DNA from: Mesorhizobium sp.
GTDB lineage: Bacteria; Pseudomonadota; Alphaproteobacteria; Rhizobiales; Rhizobiaceae
NCBI GenBank assembly: GCA_004017535.1
Contig: SAJS01000021.1
Location: 1-64,000 of the forward strand
Direction: 5' to 3'
DNA: 64,000 nucleotides
Below the pieces are notes generated by a model that saw nothing but the letters and a program-made list of their open reading frames with translations, ran no database searches and was not told the origin of the DNA. Shown here piece after piece: positions 10,044 through 18,790 of the stretch (its first letter is position 1; each line of letters opens with the position of its first letter). The translations under genes and the position numbers were made by a program.

Positions 10044-10230
10044 ATGTCAATAACCATACCTGACCTTCTTGCAACCGCCGATGGTGCCAATATCGCCATC
10101 ACGGCGCCTGAGCGGCGTCCATGACTTTCGAGGCGATGCGAGCTCTGGTTTCAGCTACGCAGCGCCAGTTTGCCGCGCGGGGCATCGGACCTGGCAATCG
10201 CGCCGCAATCGTGCAAAGCCTTGGATTCTT
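10044..10230 (+). pseudogene. Acyl-CoA synthetase N-terminal stub
   Basis: Starts with a plausible SD and ATG: MSITIPDLLATADGANIAIT, then after a one-base frame change MTFEAMRALV, ATQRQFAARGIGPGNRAAI. This matches the N-terminal segment of ANL-family acyl-CoA or oxalyl-CoA synthetases. The frame breaks after about 60 residues and no further ligase motif is found, so it is the truncated end of a second acyl-CoA ligase, distinct from matB. Confidence 0.6.
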
Positions 10231-10489
10231 GCCCACTTCCTCATCGCGCTTGTGACCGAACCCCTTTCGCAGGAGTTGGGTGTCTCTCCCCCTTGAGCGA
10301 CGGGCGCCCGCTGCTGTGGCGCGCCACCCCCCAGATTCGCCTCGCTGATCGCAGCGATCTTTGCTCAACCGCCCTTGGCAACCCTGCGCCAAAATCTCCA
10401 TGCCTTGCGACATCGATGGCGTGAGCCACCCTCGAAAGCGCAAATTTCAGTCCATGCCGAAGCTATCTTAGCGCATATGGTCTGGAGGG

Positions 10490-10802
10490 GGCTTGAAGCC
10501 GCTGCAGTCCTAGCGCAGCTCTATGCGACGGTGCGGCTGTTCGTGAACTTCTTCCAGCCTCCTTCAAGCTCGCCGGAAGGGAGCGGGACGGCGCCCGCGT
10601 ACGCAAGCGTTATCCTCGCCCGGCGACGCCCTGCCAACGATTGCAGGCGGATCCGCGGACGCCGCAACCGGTTCGCGCCGCCCTCGCGCAAACCTATGCG
10701 CGGACGGACCCAGTCCGGTTGCTGAGCGAGATGCGGGTGGCGCAGCAGCGCCTCGTCGACATCGCCGACAGGTCCGGAACGCCATCGCTTGTGGCGGAGT
10801 GA
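10490..10802 (+). pseudogene. Transposase/integrase remnant
   Basis: Segments ATVRLFVNFFQPSFKL-like and RERDGARVRKRYPRPATPC, then RTDPVRLLSEMRVAQQRLVDIADR, occur in changing frames. They match the C-terminal part of a rhizobial integrase-type transposase. The family name is uncertain. It abuts an IS630 remnant. Confidence 0.5.
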
Positions 10803-10835
10803 TGATCAACGATACCACGTTGGCACAGCCATGCC

Positions 10836-11106
10836 GTGCGGGGCGTCCACGCCCACAATCTTGGCTCCTGCAAGTCGGCCGCCGTCCGGCAGATGATCCA
10901 AGCCGCCGGACAGGGCTCCGGTGTTTGCAGCCATACTCGCCCAATCTCAACTCGATCGAGCAGGCCTTCGCCAAGATCAAGCACTGGATGCGCGTGGCTC
11001 AAAGCGAACCCTGGAGGAGACATGGCAACAGTCGGCTACCTCGTCTCCTCGATCCAGCCCGGCGGATGCAGCATTACTTCGTCAAGGCGAGTATGCTTTC
11101 GTAAAA
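10836..11106 (+). pseudogene. IS630 transposase C-terminal remnant
   Basis: Reading across frames gives NLGSCKSAAVRQMIQAAG, then YSPNLNSIEQAFAKIKHWMR, WRRHG and a C-terminal YFVKA. This is the end of the IS630-family DDE transposase, including the third acidic residue (IEQ). The upstream two-thirds are absent. Confidence 0.7.
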
Positions 11107-11186
11107 CCCGAAAGGCTCTAAGCCTGTGTAATAACATCCAGCGCCGTGTTGGGCTCATCAATGATGACGGTTGGCGACAGAATCCA

Positions 11187-13304
11187 TTATCTGCTCGAGC
11201 GTCGGAGCTGGTCGAGCGCCCAGGCCATACGAAATGCTGCTTCCTCGGCCACGCCAGGCCCATGGGAAGCGCCGCTGTGGCCCCCTGCCTTCCGCATGCG
11301 GAAGACAAGCTCGGGGTCGCGATGGATCGCACAGGAACGACGCTGCGCCACGTAGCGAGCGGGCTGATAATACAGCACCTGGCCGTCGTCGAGGGCGGCA
11401 TCGACGTACGTCGGTGGAAGTGGGCGATCGGCGCTCAGGTTGTAGTAGGGATCGTAGCTGCGCAGGTACCGATATTCGTGCGCGATATGGGGATCTCCGT
11501 ACTCCACCGTTTCAATGAGCGCGTACGGCATCGTAAAATCCAGCTCGGTATCTAGGATGTCGGCGAGTGGAACCTCGGCGATGACGCAGCGGAACAAGTC
11601 AGGCCGCAAGCCGGCCGTGGCAAGCACAACTCCCCCCCCGGCGCTGGCTCCCTCGATGATGATGCCATCGCGGGTGGCAATCCCCTGAGCAACGAGCCCC
11701 TCGGCAACCGCGATGAGATCCGTATGAGTAACAAGTTTCCGATCGCGGGTAGCAGCTTCGTGCCACAGTCGGCCCAACTCGCCGCCCCCCCGTGTGTGCA
11801 CGATGCCGAAAGCAACCCCGCGGTCGAGGAGGCTTAAGCGCGCGGTCATGAACGACGGCCAAGCGAAGAACGACGGCCATCTCGATGTTCCGTAACAGCC
11901 GTACACATTTAATACCACCGGCCCGGGGGTCATTCGATCGCGCCTGGCGACCATCGAGATCGGGACCTGCACCCCATCTTCCGCCTCCGCAATGACGACG
12001 GTAGCCGCGTATTGGGCCGGGTCATAGCTGGGAACGCTGGCCTGGTAAAGCACTGCTGATCGGTCATCGGAGAGATCATGCTCAAGGACGGTGTCCGGCG
12101 TCACAAACGAGCTAACTGAATAGATCAACTTTGAACTTCGGAACGGATGTCGTGCGACCGAATAGTGACCTCCTGCCGACAGGCCTACCCTTAGGGTGTA
12201 GCTCGGCTCGTCGTGGCAGATCGTGGCCTCTACCCGCCCGCTACCGTTACGCGAGACTAGGCGTGCACGCAGTCCGTCCCGTTCTAGCACAACCAGGTGC
12301 TGTTCGAGCACGTGAACTTCCTCAAGCGTTATGCCCGCTCGGTGCGGAACGATCTGCTCCCAGCACGACGGTGACGGGTCATCTATCGGCGCACACACGA
12401 GCCGCCAGTCCGGTCCAGCGTCGTTTACCCGAAACAGGAACCTGTCGCCCCAATGCTCGGCATAGATCTTGTGCCCGAGTTCACGCCTTACAATACGACG
12501 CCATGTGCCCTCCGGTTCGTCGGCAGGAAGACACCACACTTCTGCTGCGCCTCGCTGAACGGCAGAGGAATTGTCCGATGTCGTAACTACGTCGAGGAAC
12601 AACCAGGCGCCGCTATTAGAACGCCGAACCAGCACCGCTAATCGCTCATTGGCCTCCTGGAATACCACCTCGGAGTTGCCGACCTCGACGTCCAAGCGGA
12701 CGATCTGATCGTGATGCCGCCGGTCAATCCGCTCCCGTGTGAAAAAGAGCGTGTGATTGTCGGCGGCCCATACAACTCGACCGGCACGACCCGCGTCCCT
12801 CCAGACGTCACTCCCGCCGGCCATGTCCCGCACTGTCAACTCATAGCGCTCGTCACCGATGAGATCAAAGCTAAACGCCACGTAACGCCCGTCATCGCTC
12901 GGCTCGAAAACACCGAGCGAATAGAAAACCTCGGCACCCGCAATCGTGTTCGGATCGAGAACAAGCTCGGGCGAGCCTCCGCTCACCGGCCGGCGCCACC
13001 ACGCCGGATGAGACAGGCCCTTCTGGTGCCTTTGGAAGTACTCGAAAGGCCCAACTTGTAACGCTGGTGAGGCTCCCTCGTCAGGCTGACGCCCTTCGAT
13101 CTCGGCGATGAGCTCCGCCTTAAGCCCTGTCAGGTGAGCTGTCGCCTGCTCCGCATAGCTGTTTTCGGCTTCCAGATAGGCGCCGACTTCGGGATTTTCC
13201 CGGTCGCGAAGCCAAAGATACGGATCCATCGTGACGTCGTCATGAAGGACCCTGATCCGCGGCTGGGCACGGGGAAGTGGCGGCGGCAGGCGCTTGTCTC
13301 TCAT
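11187..13304 (-). CDS. S9A prolyl oligopeptidase / oligopeptidase B-like
   Basis: A 705-aa serine peptidase of family S9A, complete in length. An N-terminal beta-propeller (about residues 60-410) precedes an alpha/beta hydrolase domain with the nucleophile in GASAGGG, the Asp in DAALDDGQV and the His in AGGHSGAS. HTRGGGELGRLWHE is the conserved oxyanion-side motif. No signal peptide is present, so the enzyme acts in the cytoplasm on short imported peptides. The ATG at 13304 follows a GAGGG and is preferred to the GTG one codon earlier. It resembles from memory y4nA/y4sO of pNGR234a. It is the last gene of a leftward group with ggt and M24; the 600-bp space after ggt suggests its own promoter. 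Confidence 0.9.
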   Translation of the reverse strand: MRDKRLPPPLPRAQPRIRVLHDDVTMDPYLWLRDRENPEVGAYLEAENSYAEQATAHLTGLKAELIAEIEGRQPDEGASPALQVGPFEYFQRHQKGLSHPAWWRRPVSGGSPELVLDPNTIAGAEVFYSLGVFEPSDDGRYVAFSFDLIGDERYELTVRDMAGGSDVWRDAGRAGRVVWAADNHTLFFTRERIDRRHHDQIVRLDVEVGNSEVVFQEANERLAVLVRRSNSGAWLFLDVVTTSDNSSAVQRGAAEVWCLPADEPEGTWRRIVRRELGHKIYAEHWGDRFLFRVNDAGPDWRLVCAPIDDPSPSCWEQIVPHRAGITLEEVHVLEQHLVVLERDGLRARLVSRNGSGRVEATICHDEPSYTLRVGLSAGGHYSVARHPFRSSKLIYSVSSFVTPDTVLEHDLSDDRSAVLYQASVPSYDPAQYAATVVIAEAEDGVQVPISMVARRDRMTPGPVVLNVYGCYGTSRWPSFFAWPSFMTARLSLLDRGVAFGIVHTRGGGELGRLWHEAATRDRKLVTHTDLIAVAEGLVAQGIATRDGIIIEGASAGGGVVLATAGLRPDLFRCVIAEVPLADILDTELDFTMPYALIETVEYGDPHIAHEYRYLRSYDPYYNLSADRPLPPTYVDAALDDGQVLYYQPARYVAQRRSCAIHRDPELVFRMRKAGGHSGASHGPGVAEEAAFRMAWALDQLRRSSR

Positions 13305-13549
13305 CACACCCTCACGTAAAAGCGATAATAATCATTGCCGCAAGCGCGAAGACTTTCAGTTGCTTAAACAACGTACTTCCGGACTAAAGTGCGCACGACA
13401 CAGTCACAAGGTCGGCACGCAAGAGTTCTTACTCATTCTGCCGCCTAGTATGGCTAGTAAGAGTTGCACAGTCATCTCATTTCGGGGAGTATAGAATGCA
13501 GATATTAGCTATCGATATTCCAGATGATAACGCGCCCGTCTCGGTACCT

Positions 13550-13760
13550 TGTGTAGGCCGAGGACCCCGCCCTGCAAACGCGGATGGAAACGATATCCGT
13601 TCCGCACCCGGCCGGCCGTTGGGACCTCGCCTTCCGGGCCGGCAACTGGCCGCAATCTTGCGAGCTTCTTTCCACTGCCCGATTCACCCACAAGCGCCCT
13701 GGGCGGTGCGCAAGCGCACGTCATGGGTCGCGTATCGAGGAAAGTAAAGCGAGGACGAGC
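13550..13760 (-). pseudogene. Peptide-ABC ATPase remnant (internal deletion)
   Basis: One leftward frame reads [10 protein letters not shown] (Walker A) followed about 20 codons later by EGEVPTAGRVRNGYRFHPR. The latter is the C-terminal motif of oligopeptide ABC ATPases (compare GEVPSAARVPKGCRFHPR in the gene at 28702-29703). The nucleotide-binding core between them is gone. It marks a lost peptide transporter next to the peptidase group. Confidence 0.6.
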
Positions 13761-13907
13761 GCCGCTTTTTGAGTGACGGGCTCTGTTGAACACCAGCTAA
13801 AGGGTCTTTCATTGCGTGCAAACCGCATTGCGTAGCCGAGAAGGTCGCCCTATCGGTTCTGCTACAGCCGCATGATGTTCGTCAGCCTTCAGGCAGGCCT
13901 CCCCATC

Positions 13908-15695
13908 CTAGCGACCAATCGCGTAGGCCTGCATCAGTCGCGGGGTGGCGGCCGCCTGCATCAAGCCGTCGGGATGGCGTAGCGCGGCGGTGAGTCTGCC
14001 AATCGTATTTGCTGGCGACACAACGAGCTCGTGGCCAAGTTCCTTGAGCCGGGCAATTGTCGCTTCGCCGAAAGACGCTTCCAACATGAGACGTCCCGGG
14101 TTCGCCTGCCTCGGGAAGAATGACCCCTGGAAATGCTGCGAATGGAACAGCGGCGCATCGATGCCGGCCTGTAAGTCCAACCCGTGATGCACGAAACGAA
14201 GAAACCAGATCAGCTGCCACTGATCTTGCTGGTCGCCCCCTGGTGTACCGAAGGCAAGCGCACGGCCATCGCCATGCAGAGCCAGCGAAGGAGTCAACGT
14301 CGTGCGCGGACGGGCCCCCGGCCTCAGCGTCGAAGCAAGTCCGTGATCCAGCCAGAACATCTGGGCGCGTGAATTGAGAGCAAATCCCAGCCCCGGAATC
14401 ACCGGATTGGATTGCAGCCATCCGCCGGAAGGTGTTGCCGACACGATGTTTCCACACCGATCAATGATATCGAGATGTACGGTGTCCCCACGGATATCGG
14501 TCAGATGTGCCATGGTCGGCTCCCCTGTGGCCGGATTGTCCTCTATGTTCACGCGGCGCAATGCGCGCGCGATCGCCGCCTCGACAAGTGCTTCGCAGCC
14601 GCAGATCACCCCGGGCCGCTGCTGGAGAGAGGCGGACTGACCAATAAGCTTCGCCCGCTCCCGCCCATAGGCTTCCGACAACAGCTGCGTGATCGGAATG
14701 TCGAAGAAATCAGGGTCGCCATAGTAGGCCTCGCGGTCCGCCCATGCCAGCTTGATGGCCTCAACCACGATGTGCACGAATTCGGGCCCCATAGGGTCCA
14801 TTGGAGACAGGTCGAAGTTCCGGAGTATCTGCAAGGCCTGCAACAAGACCGGCCCCTGCCCCCAGGGGCCGGTCTTGTAAATTTCCCAACCGTGATACCT
14901 GACGCTGAGAGGGGCTTCGACGCGTGCCGCCCAGTTTTTCATGTCATCACGTGTCAGGAATGCCTTGTGACGCTCACCGGTGACATCCATGACATTGGCA
15001 TTCTCAAGCCAGCCCGCGATGGTGTCGGCGACGAAGCCGTCTCTCCACGTTATACGCGCAGCGTCGATCCGTTCTTGCCGTGTCGTTCCGTCGGCCAGTT
15101 CGCAGATTCGCTGCCATGTTCTGGCAAGCTCGGGATTTCGCATCAGGCTTCCCGGCTCGGGCACGACACCCCCCGGCGCCCATACATCCGCAGAAGACGG
15201 CCAATGCGCCCGGAAGAACGGCAGCAGTTCCTTGATCGCCGCGCTTACGGCGGGCAAGGTCGGCCATCCGTTGAGCAAATATTCGATTGTCGGAGCGAGA
15301 ATCTCCGACAGCTCCATGGTGCCCTGATCGCGCAGCAATGAGAGCCAGCCATCGAAGGCGCCCGGCACCACAGTGGCGAGCAGACCGGAGCCTGGAATCA
15401 TGTCCAGTCCCAAAGCCTTCATCGCCTCCACCGTGGCAGCTGCAGGCGCCGAACCTTGAGCGCAAAGCACTTTGGGCTCTCCGCCGGCCGGACGGTAGAT
15501 GACGGGCAAATCGCCCGCGGGGCCGTTGAGGTGAGGTTCGACCACCTGCAGGACGAATCCGGCCGCCACCGCGGCATCGAAAGCATTGCCGCCTCGTTCA
15601 AGAATAGACATGCCGACCGCTGATGCAATCCAGTGGGTCGATGTGACAACGCCGAATGTGCCTTTGATCTCAGGGCGCGTCGTGAAGTGTGTCAT
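13908..15695 (-). CDS. Gamma-glutamyltransferase family protein
   Basis: A 595-aa Ntn-hydrolase of the gamma-glutamyltransferase/cephalosporin acylase family. The large-subunit motif GGNAFDAAVAAGFVL lies near the N terminus, and the autoprocessing nucleophile is the Thr in RGDTVHLDIID. Oxyanion and substrate residues follow in SATPSGGW and PGLGFALNSR. FGTPGGDQQDQ is the usual C-terminal motif. There is no signal peptide, unlike the periplasmic E. coli enzyme. The start at 15695 (MTHFTTRPEIKG) is preferred to 15749 because homology starts there. It lies downstream of the M24 gene, 120 bp away and in the same direction, probably under the divergent LysR regulator. Confidence 0.88.
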   Translation of the reverse strand: MTHFTTRPEIKGTFGVVTSTHWIASAVGMSILERGGNAFDAAVAAGFVLQVVEPHLNGPAGDLPVIYRPAGGEPKVLCAQGSAPAAATVEAMKALGLDMIPGSGLLATVVPGAFDGWLSLLRDQGTMELSEILAPTIEYLLNGWPTLPAVSAAIKELLPFFRAHWPSSADVWAPGGVVPEPGSLMRNPELARTWQRICELADGTTRQERIDAARITWRDGFVADTIAGWLENANVMDVTGERHKAFLTRDDMKNWAARVEAPLSVRYHGWEIYKTGPWGQGPVLLQALQILRNFDLSPMDPMGPEFVHIVVEAIKLAWADREAYYGDPDFFDIPITQLLSEAYGRERAKLIGQSASLQQRPGVICGCEALVEAAIARALRRVNIEDNPATGEPTMAHLTDIRGDTVHLDIIDRCGNIVSATPSGGWLQSNPVIPGLGFALNSRAQMFWLDHGLASTLRPGARPRTTLTPSLALHGDGRALAFGTPGGDQQDQWQLIWFLRFVHHGLDLQAGIDAPLFHSQHFQGSFFPRQANPGRLMLEASFGEATIARLKELGHELVVSPANTIGRLTAALRHPDGLMQAAATPRLMQAYAIGR

Positions 15696-15815
15696 GGCTA
15701 TCCCAATGTCCGTCTGATTATGAGATGGGGTCGCGGAGCATCGCATCAACTTGCTGAGATGCGATCGAAAACAGGCAGGCTGGCCACCTTTTGCATCGCA
15801 GCCGCGAGTCTCGGA

Positions 15816-16991
15816 TCACTCGGCAGTGAGAAGTTCCCTGGGGCAACTTGCGAAGGTGCGGGCCCCCTGCGCCGTGACAACGAAGCTTTCAGAAACAACG
15901 AGACCATACTTGTCCTGCCATAAAGCCGGAATGCAGTGGAACGTCATGTTCTCTTCAATGACAGTGCGGTCCCCGGCGCGGATCGAGCATGTGAGTTCGC
16001 CCCAGGTGGGTGGGAAGCCGATACCGACAGGGTAGCCGATCCGGCTGTCCTTCTCTATTCCGTGCTTTCGGATCACCCTGTCCCAAGCCGCATGCATCTC
16101 ATGCAATTCCACGCCCGGATGAACCGCGTCGAGTGCCGTTTCCAGGCCCTCACGAATGATCCTCGTCATCTCAACAAGTTCCGGCTTCGGCTTTCCAACC
16201 ATCACGCAGCGGGACAGCGGAGAGTGATAGCGATGCCGAATGCCCCCCATTTCGATATAAAAGACCTCACCCTCCACAAGCGGCGCATCCGTCCAGCTCA
16301 GATGCGGCGCGGAGGCCAACTCGCCAACCATTGCATTCGGCGGCTTGCATGGGAAAGTGCCGCCAAACTCGGGAGTCCCTGCCGTTGTAATGCGGTAAAT
16401 TTCCGCCATCACGTCACATTGGCGGACGCCGGGGCTCACCAGCCTGCGGCCTGCATCCATGGCAGCGGTGGCAATCTGACCCGCCTGAGACATGAATTCT
16501 ATCTCTCTCGCCGACTTCACCATGCGGCAACGATTTACGAGGAGAAAACCGTCTTCAAAGTGATCGTGCCCAAGGCCTTCGGTGAGAATCTGGTTCCATT
16601 TGGCGGTATAGTAATAATCGTCCTGTTCGGCAGCGATGCGGCCGCGATCAAGACCGCGGCTCTTCAAAACCCCGACCAGATATTGCATCGGATGCAGGTC
16701 TCTGGACCCGACATACTTATCAGGGTACCCGACTACGTTCTCTTCCGAAAGATAAGCAGTGAACTTGGCGCCGACCGCGTCCATCTTACGGCCGAACCAG
16801 AGGGGCTCGTCCTCTTCCAGAGAAACCACCACCATCTGAGGGGTGTAGAAAGACCAACCATCGTAGCCAGTCAGCCAAAATTGGTTGGCAGGATTCGAGA
16901 CCAGCAATACGTCGATACCTGCCCTGCGCATTGCCTCCTTGGCGCGGGCTACCCTATGTTTATATTCATCTATTTCGAAAATGAGTTCCAT
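15816..16991 (-). CDS. M24 creatinase/ectoine-hydrolase-like enzyme
   Basis: A 391-aa M24-family protein paralogous to the one at 1378-2571. The N-terminal creatinase domain (GIDVLLVSNPANQFWLTGYDG) and the pita-bread domain are complete. As in the paralogue, metal ligands are replaced: FYIEMGGIRHRYHSPLSR has Glu and His in place of the two Asp, while the final SES Glu is kept. This pattern resembles ectoine hydrolase DoeA and creatinase, so amide or cyclic-amidine hydrolysis is more likely than Xaa-Pro cleavage. First gene of a leftward unit with ggt. It shares a 94-bp divergent promoter region with the LysR gene at 17086. Confidence 0.82.
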   Translation of the reverse strand: MELIFEIDEYKHRVARAKEAMRRAGIDVLLVSNPANQFWLTGYDGWSFYTPQMVVVSLEEDEPLWFGRKMDAVGAKFTAYLSEENVVGYPDKYVGSRDLHPMQYLVGVLKSRGLDRGRIAAEQDDYYYTAKWNQILTEGLGHDHFEDGFLLVNRCRMVKSAREIEFMSQAGQIATAAMDAGRRLVSPGVRQCDVMAEIYRITTAGTPEFGGTFPCKPPNAMVGELASAPHLSWTDAPLVEGEVFYIEMGGIRHRYHSPLSRCVMVGKPKPELVEMTRIIREGLETALDAVHPGVELHEMHAAWDRVIRKHGIEKDSRIGYPVGIGFPPTWGELTCSIRAGDRTVIEENMTFHCIPALWQDKYGLVVSESFVVTAQGARTFASCPRELLTAE

Positions 16992-17085
16992 CTCAGGTCC
17001 CTATTTTAGAGCGTCTGATTATTTTTCCTTCGAAACCCGGAAGTGTCGATTGAAAAATGATCACGAAAATCATAACGCATTCGGC

Positions 17086-17994
17086 ATGATATATCCAAAT
17101 CTGCGTCACCTCGAAATCTTCCTGCGCCTGTGCGCAACAGAAAGCGTAACCAGGACGGCACATACTCTTAACCTGACGCAACCGGCAGTCAGCAAGGCGA
17201 TCTCTTCACTTGAAGACGTCACTCAGATCCAGCTGTTCGAACGTCGCAAGAACCGGCTACATCTGACCGCCAATGGCATTCGGATAAGAGATGAGGCTGA
17301 GCGGCTCCTGAACCAGGTCGGCTTCTTTCGCGCCGAGATCGAGGCATTGCAGAAGTCGAGACGCGGGACGATCAATATTCTGGCGATCCCCTCGCTTGGC
17401 GCAGGCGCCGTCGCAAGCGCGGTGGGCGACTTTCTAATCAGCCATCCTGAAATAAATGTCCATTTTGGCATCAGCATGTCCCGCCAGATCAGCGAAATGG
17501 TGGCGCAAAACAGAATCGATGTCGGGTTCATCCACGGTTCCAGCGCCCATGCCAAGATTAAGGAGACGTTCGTCGCGGAAACAACTGTTCACTGCCTGAT
17601 GGCAACCAGCCATCCTTTGAGTTCCCGACCGGAGATAACGGCGACGGATCTCTCTCCTTACCCTTTGATTGGAACTGACGTCGAATCGCCACCAAGCGTC
17701 CAAATCCGGGAAGCCTTCTCCAAGGCCGGGCTGCATGCCAATGTACGCACCGAGATCAACGCGTCGCTTCTGGCGGCGGAGGCTGTGAGAGACAAGACAG
17801 TCGCGCTTGTCGATCCCCTTTCAGTGAAGCCGTGCCGCGATCTCGTGCTTATACCCTTCAGTCCCAGAATCCCCTTATCAATATTTATTCTGACGCATCG
17901 GGATAAAACGCCCTCCTTGCCTGTTGCAGCGTTCTGCGACACCGCACGCCGCCTTATCTTTCGTACTACGATGAAATTTCAGCCAAAGCCGTGA
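17086..17994 (+). CDS. LysR-type transcriptional regulator
   Basis: A 302-aa LysR regulator. The N-terminal winged helix (MIYPNLRHLEIFLRLCAT, TLNLTQPAVSKAISSLE, LFERRKNRLHLT) is followed by a full periplasmic-binding-like effector domain. The start at 17086 is preferred over the longer frame from 16885, which would run through the M24 start. Being divergent and only 94 bp from the M24-ggt unit, it probably controls that unit in response to a peptide or gamma-glutamyl compound. The effector is unknown. Confidence 0.88.
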   Translation: MIYPNLRHLEIFLRLCATESVTRTAHTLNLTQPAVSKAISSLEDVTQIQLFERRKNRLHLTANGIRIRDEAERLLNQVGFFRAEIEALQKSRRGTINILAIPSLGAGAVASAVGDFLISHPEINVHFGISMSRQISEMVAQNRIDVGFIHGSSAHAKIKETFVAETTVHCLMATSHPLSSRPEITATDLSPYPLIGTDVESPPSVQIREAFSKAGLHANVRTEINASLLAAEAVRDKTVALVDPLSVKPCRDLVLIPFSPRIPLSIFILTHRDKTPSLPVAAFCDTARRLIFRTTMKFQPKP

Positions 17995-18189
17995 CTGTTT
18001 GACCGGCTTTGGGGCTTCAAGTGGAAGGTCAAAGCGGGATCGCTTCACTTCCGGAGGGATAACCAATTCGTATTGCCTTGAGATCGTTACCGGGCTCGCA
18101 TGGCCTCTCACTCCTAGTGTACTGTATTCCCGAAGGTGACCGAACCGACCACTTACTGAAGTAGGCTGCAGGGCTGTAAGCACTAGAGT

Positions 18190-18370
18190 TGCTCTATGAC
18201 GAAGGTGCGGGCAGCTGAGGCCGTTCAGCGCTGGTAACACATGGCATGAGGGGTTCTATCGCTGTATGGCCAGCAAATGGGGGTGCGATCTGGAAAGCGA
18301 AGCGTGCGGATCGGCCTGATTCGACTTGGTGGTCAGCAGTGTGGCGACGGTGGCCCATGTTCGTCCACCG
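18190..18370. repeat. IS66 end remnant
   Basis: This stretch matches the tnpC 3' end of the IS66 copy at about 35960-36130: both share GCCGTTCAGCGCTGGTA, a stretch with GGTGGTCAGCAG and GCCCATGT. It is shortened and substituted, and carries no usable frame. The rest of 17995-18790 shows no gene; an open frame at 18430-18750 has no recognisable family. Confidence 0.65.
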
Positions 18371-18790
18371 CCGCCCGGCGGAGGACCTCATGATGCGCGG
18401 GTGCCTATACCTCCCCGTTCCCGGCATAGATGATCGATCCAGCGGTCGCATCGGTCAAGACGACTGACGTTCCCGCGTATTTCGGTTGCGCCATTTTGAT
18501 CGTACGGCGTTTCCTGGAGTCAGGGCTAGCCTTTGCAACCTTGGGGAAGGAATTCTCAAAGGAGGCGCTGATGGCGAAGCAGTGGACGCAGGTTGGCCAG
18601 AAACTGCAAAGCCATCGGCCGATCTTGATCGACGCGACAGGATCTGCGGCACCCGCGGTGCGCATCTGGGCGGCGACAGGCACCGGCGCAATTTCCAGTT
18701 TCGACAGTTGGGTTCGTGATCTGGAGATATTGACACTTCTTCGCAAATAATATCAACACTATCATAATGTGATCACAATAGAGTCGATAT

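Noticed and set aside
14412-15341. 309-aa plus-strand frame inside ggt
   Set aside because: Antisense shadow; the gamma-glutamyltransferase motifs are on the minus strand.
18430-18750. 106-aa plus-strand frame upstream of the glutamine-synthetase-like gene
   Set aside because: No family resemblance and an equally open antisense frame; considered non-coding.
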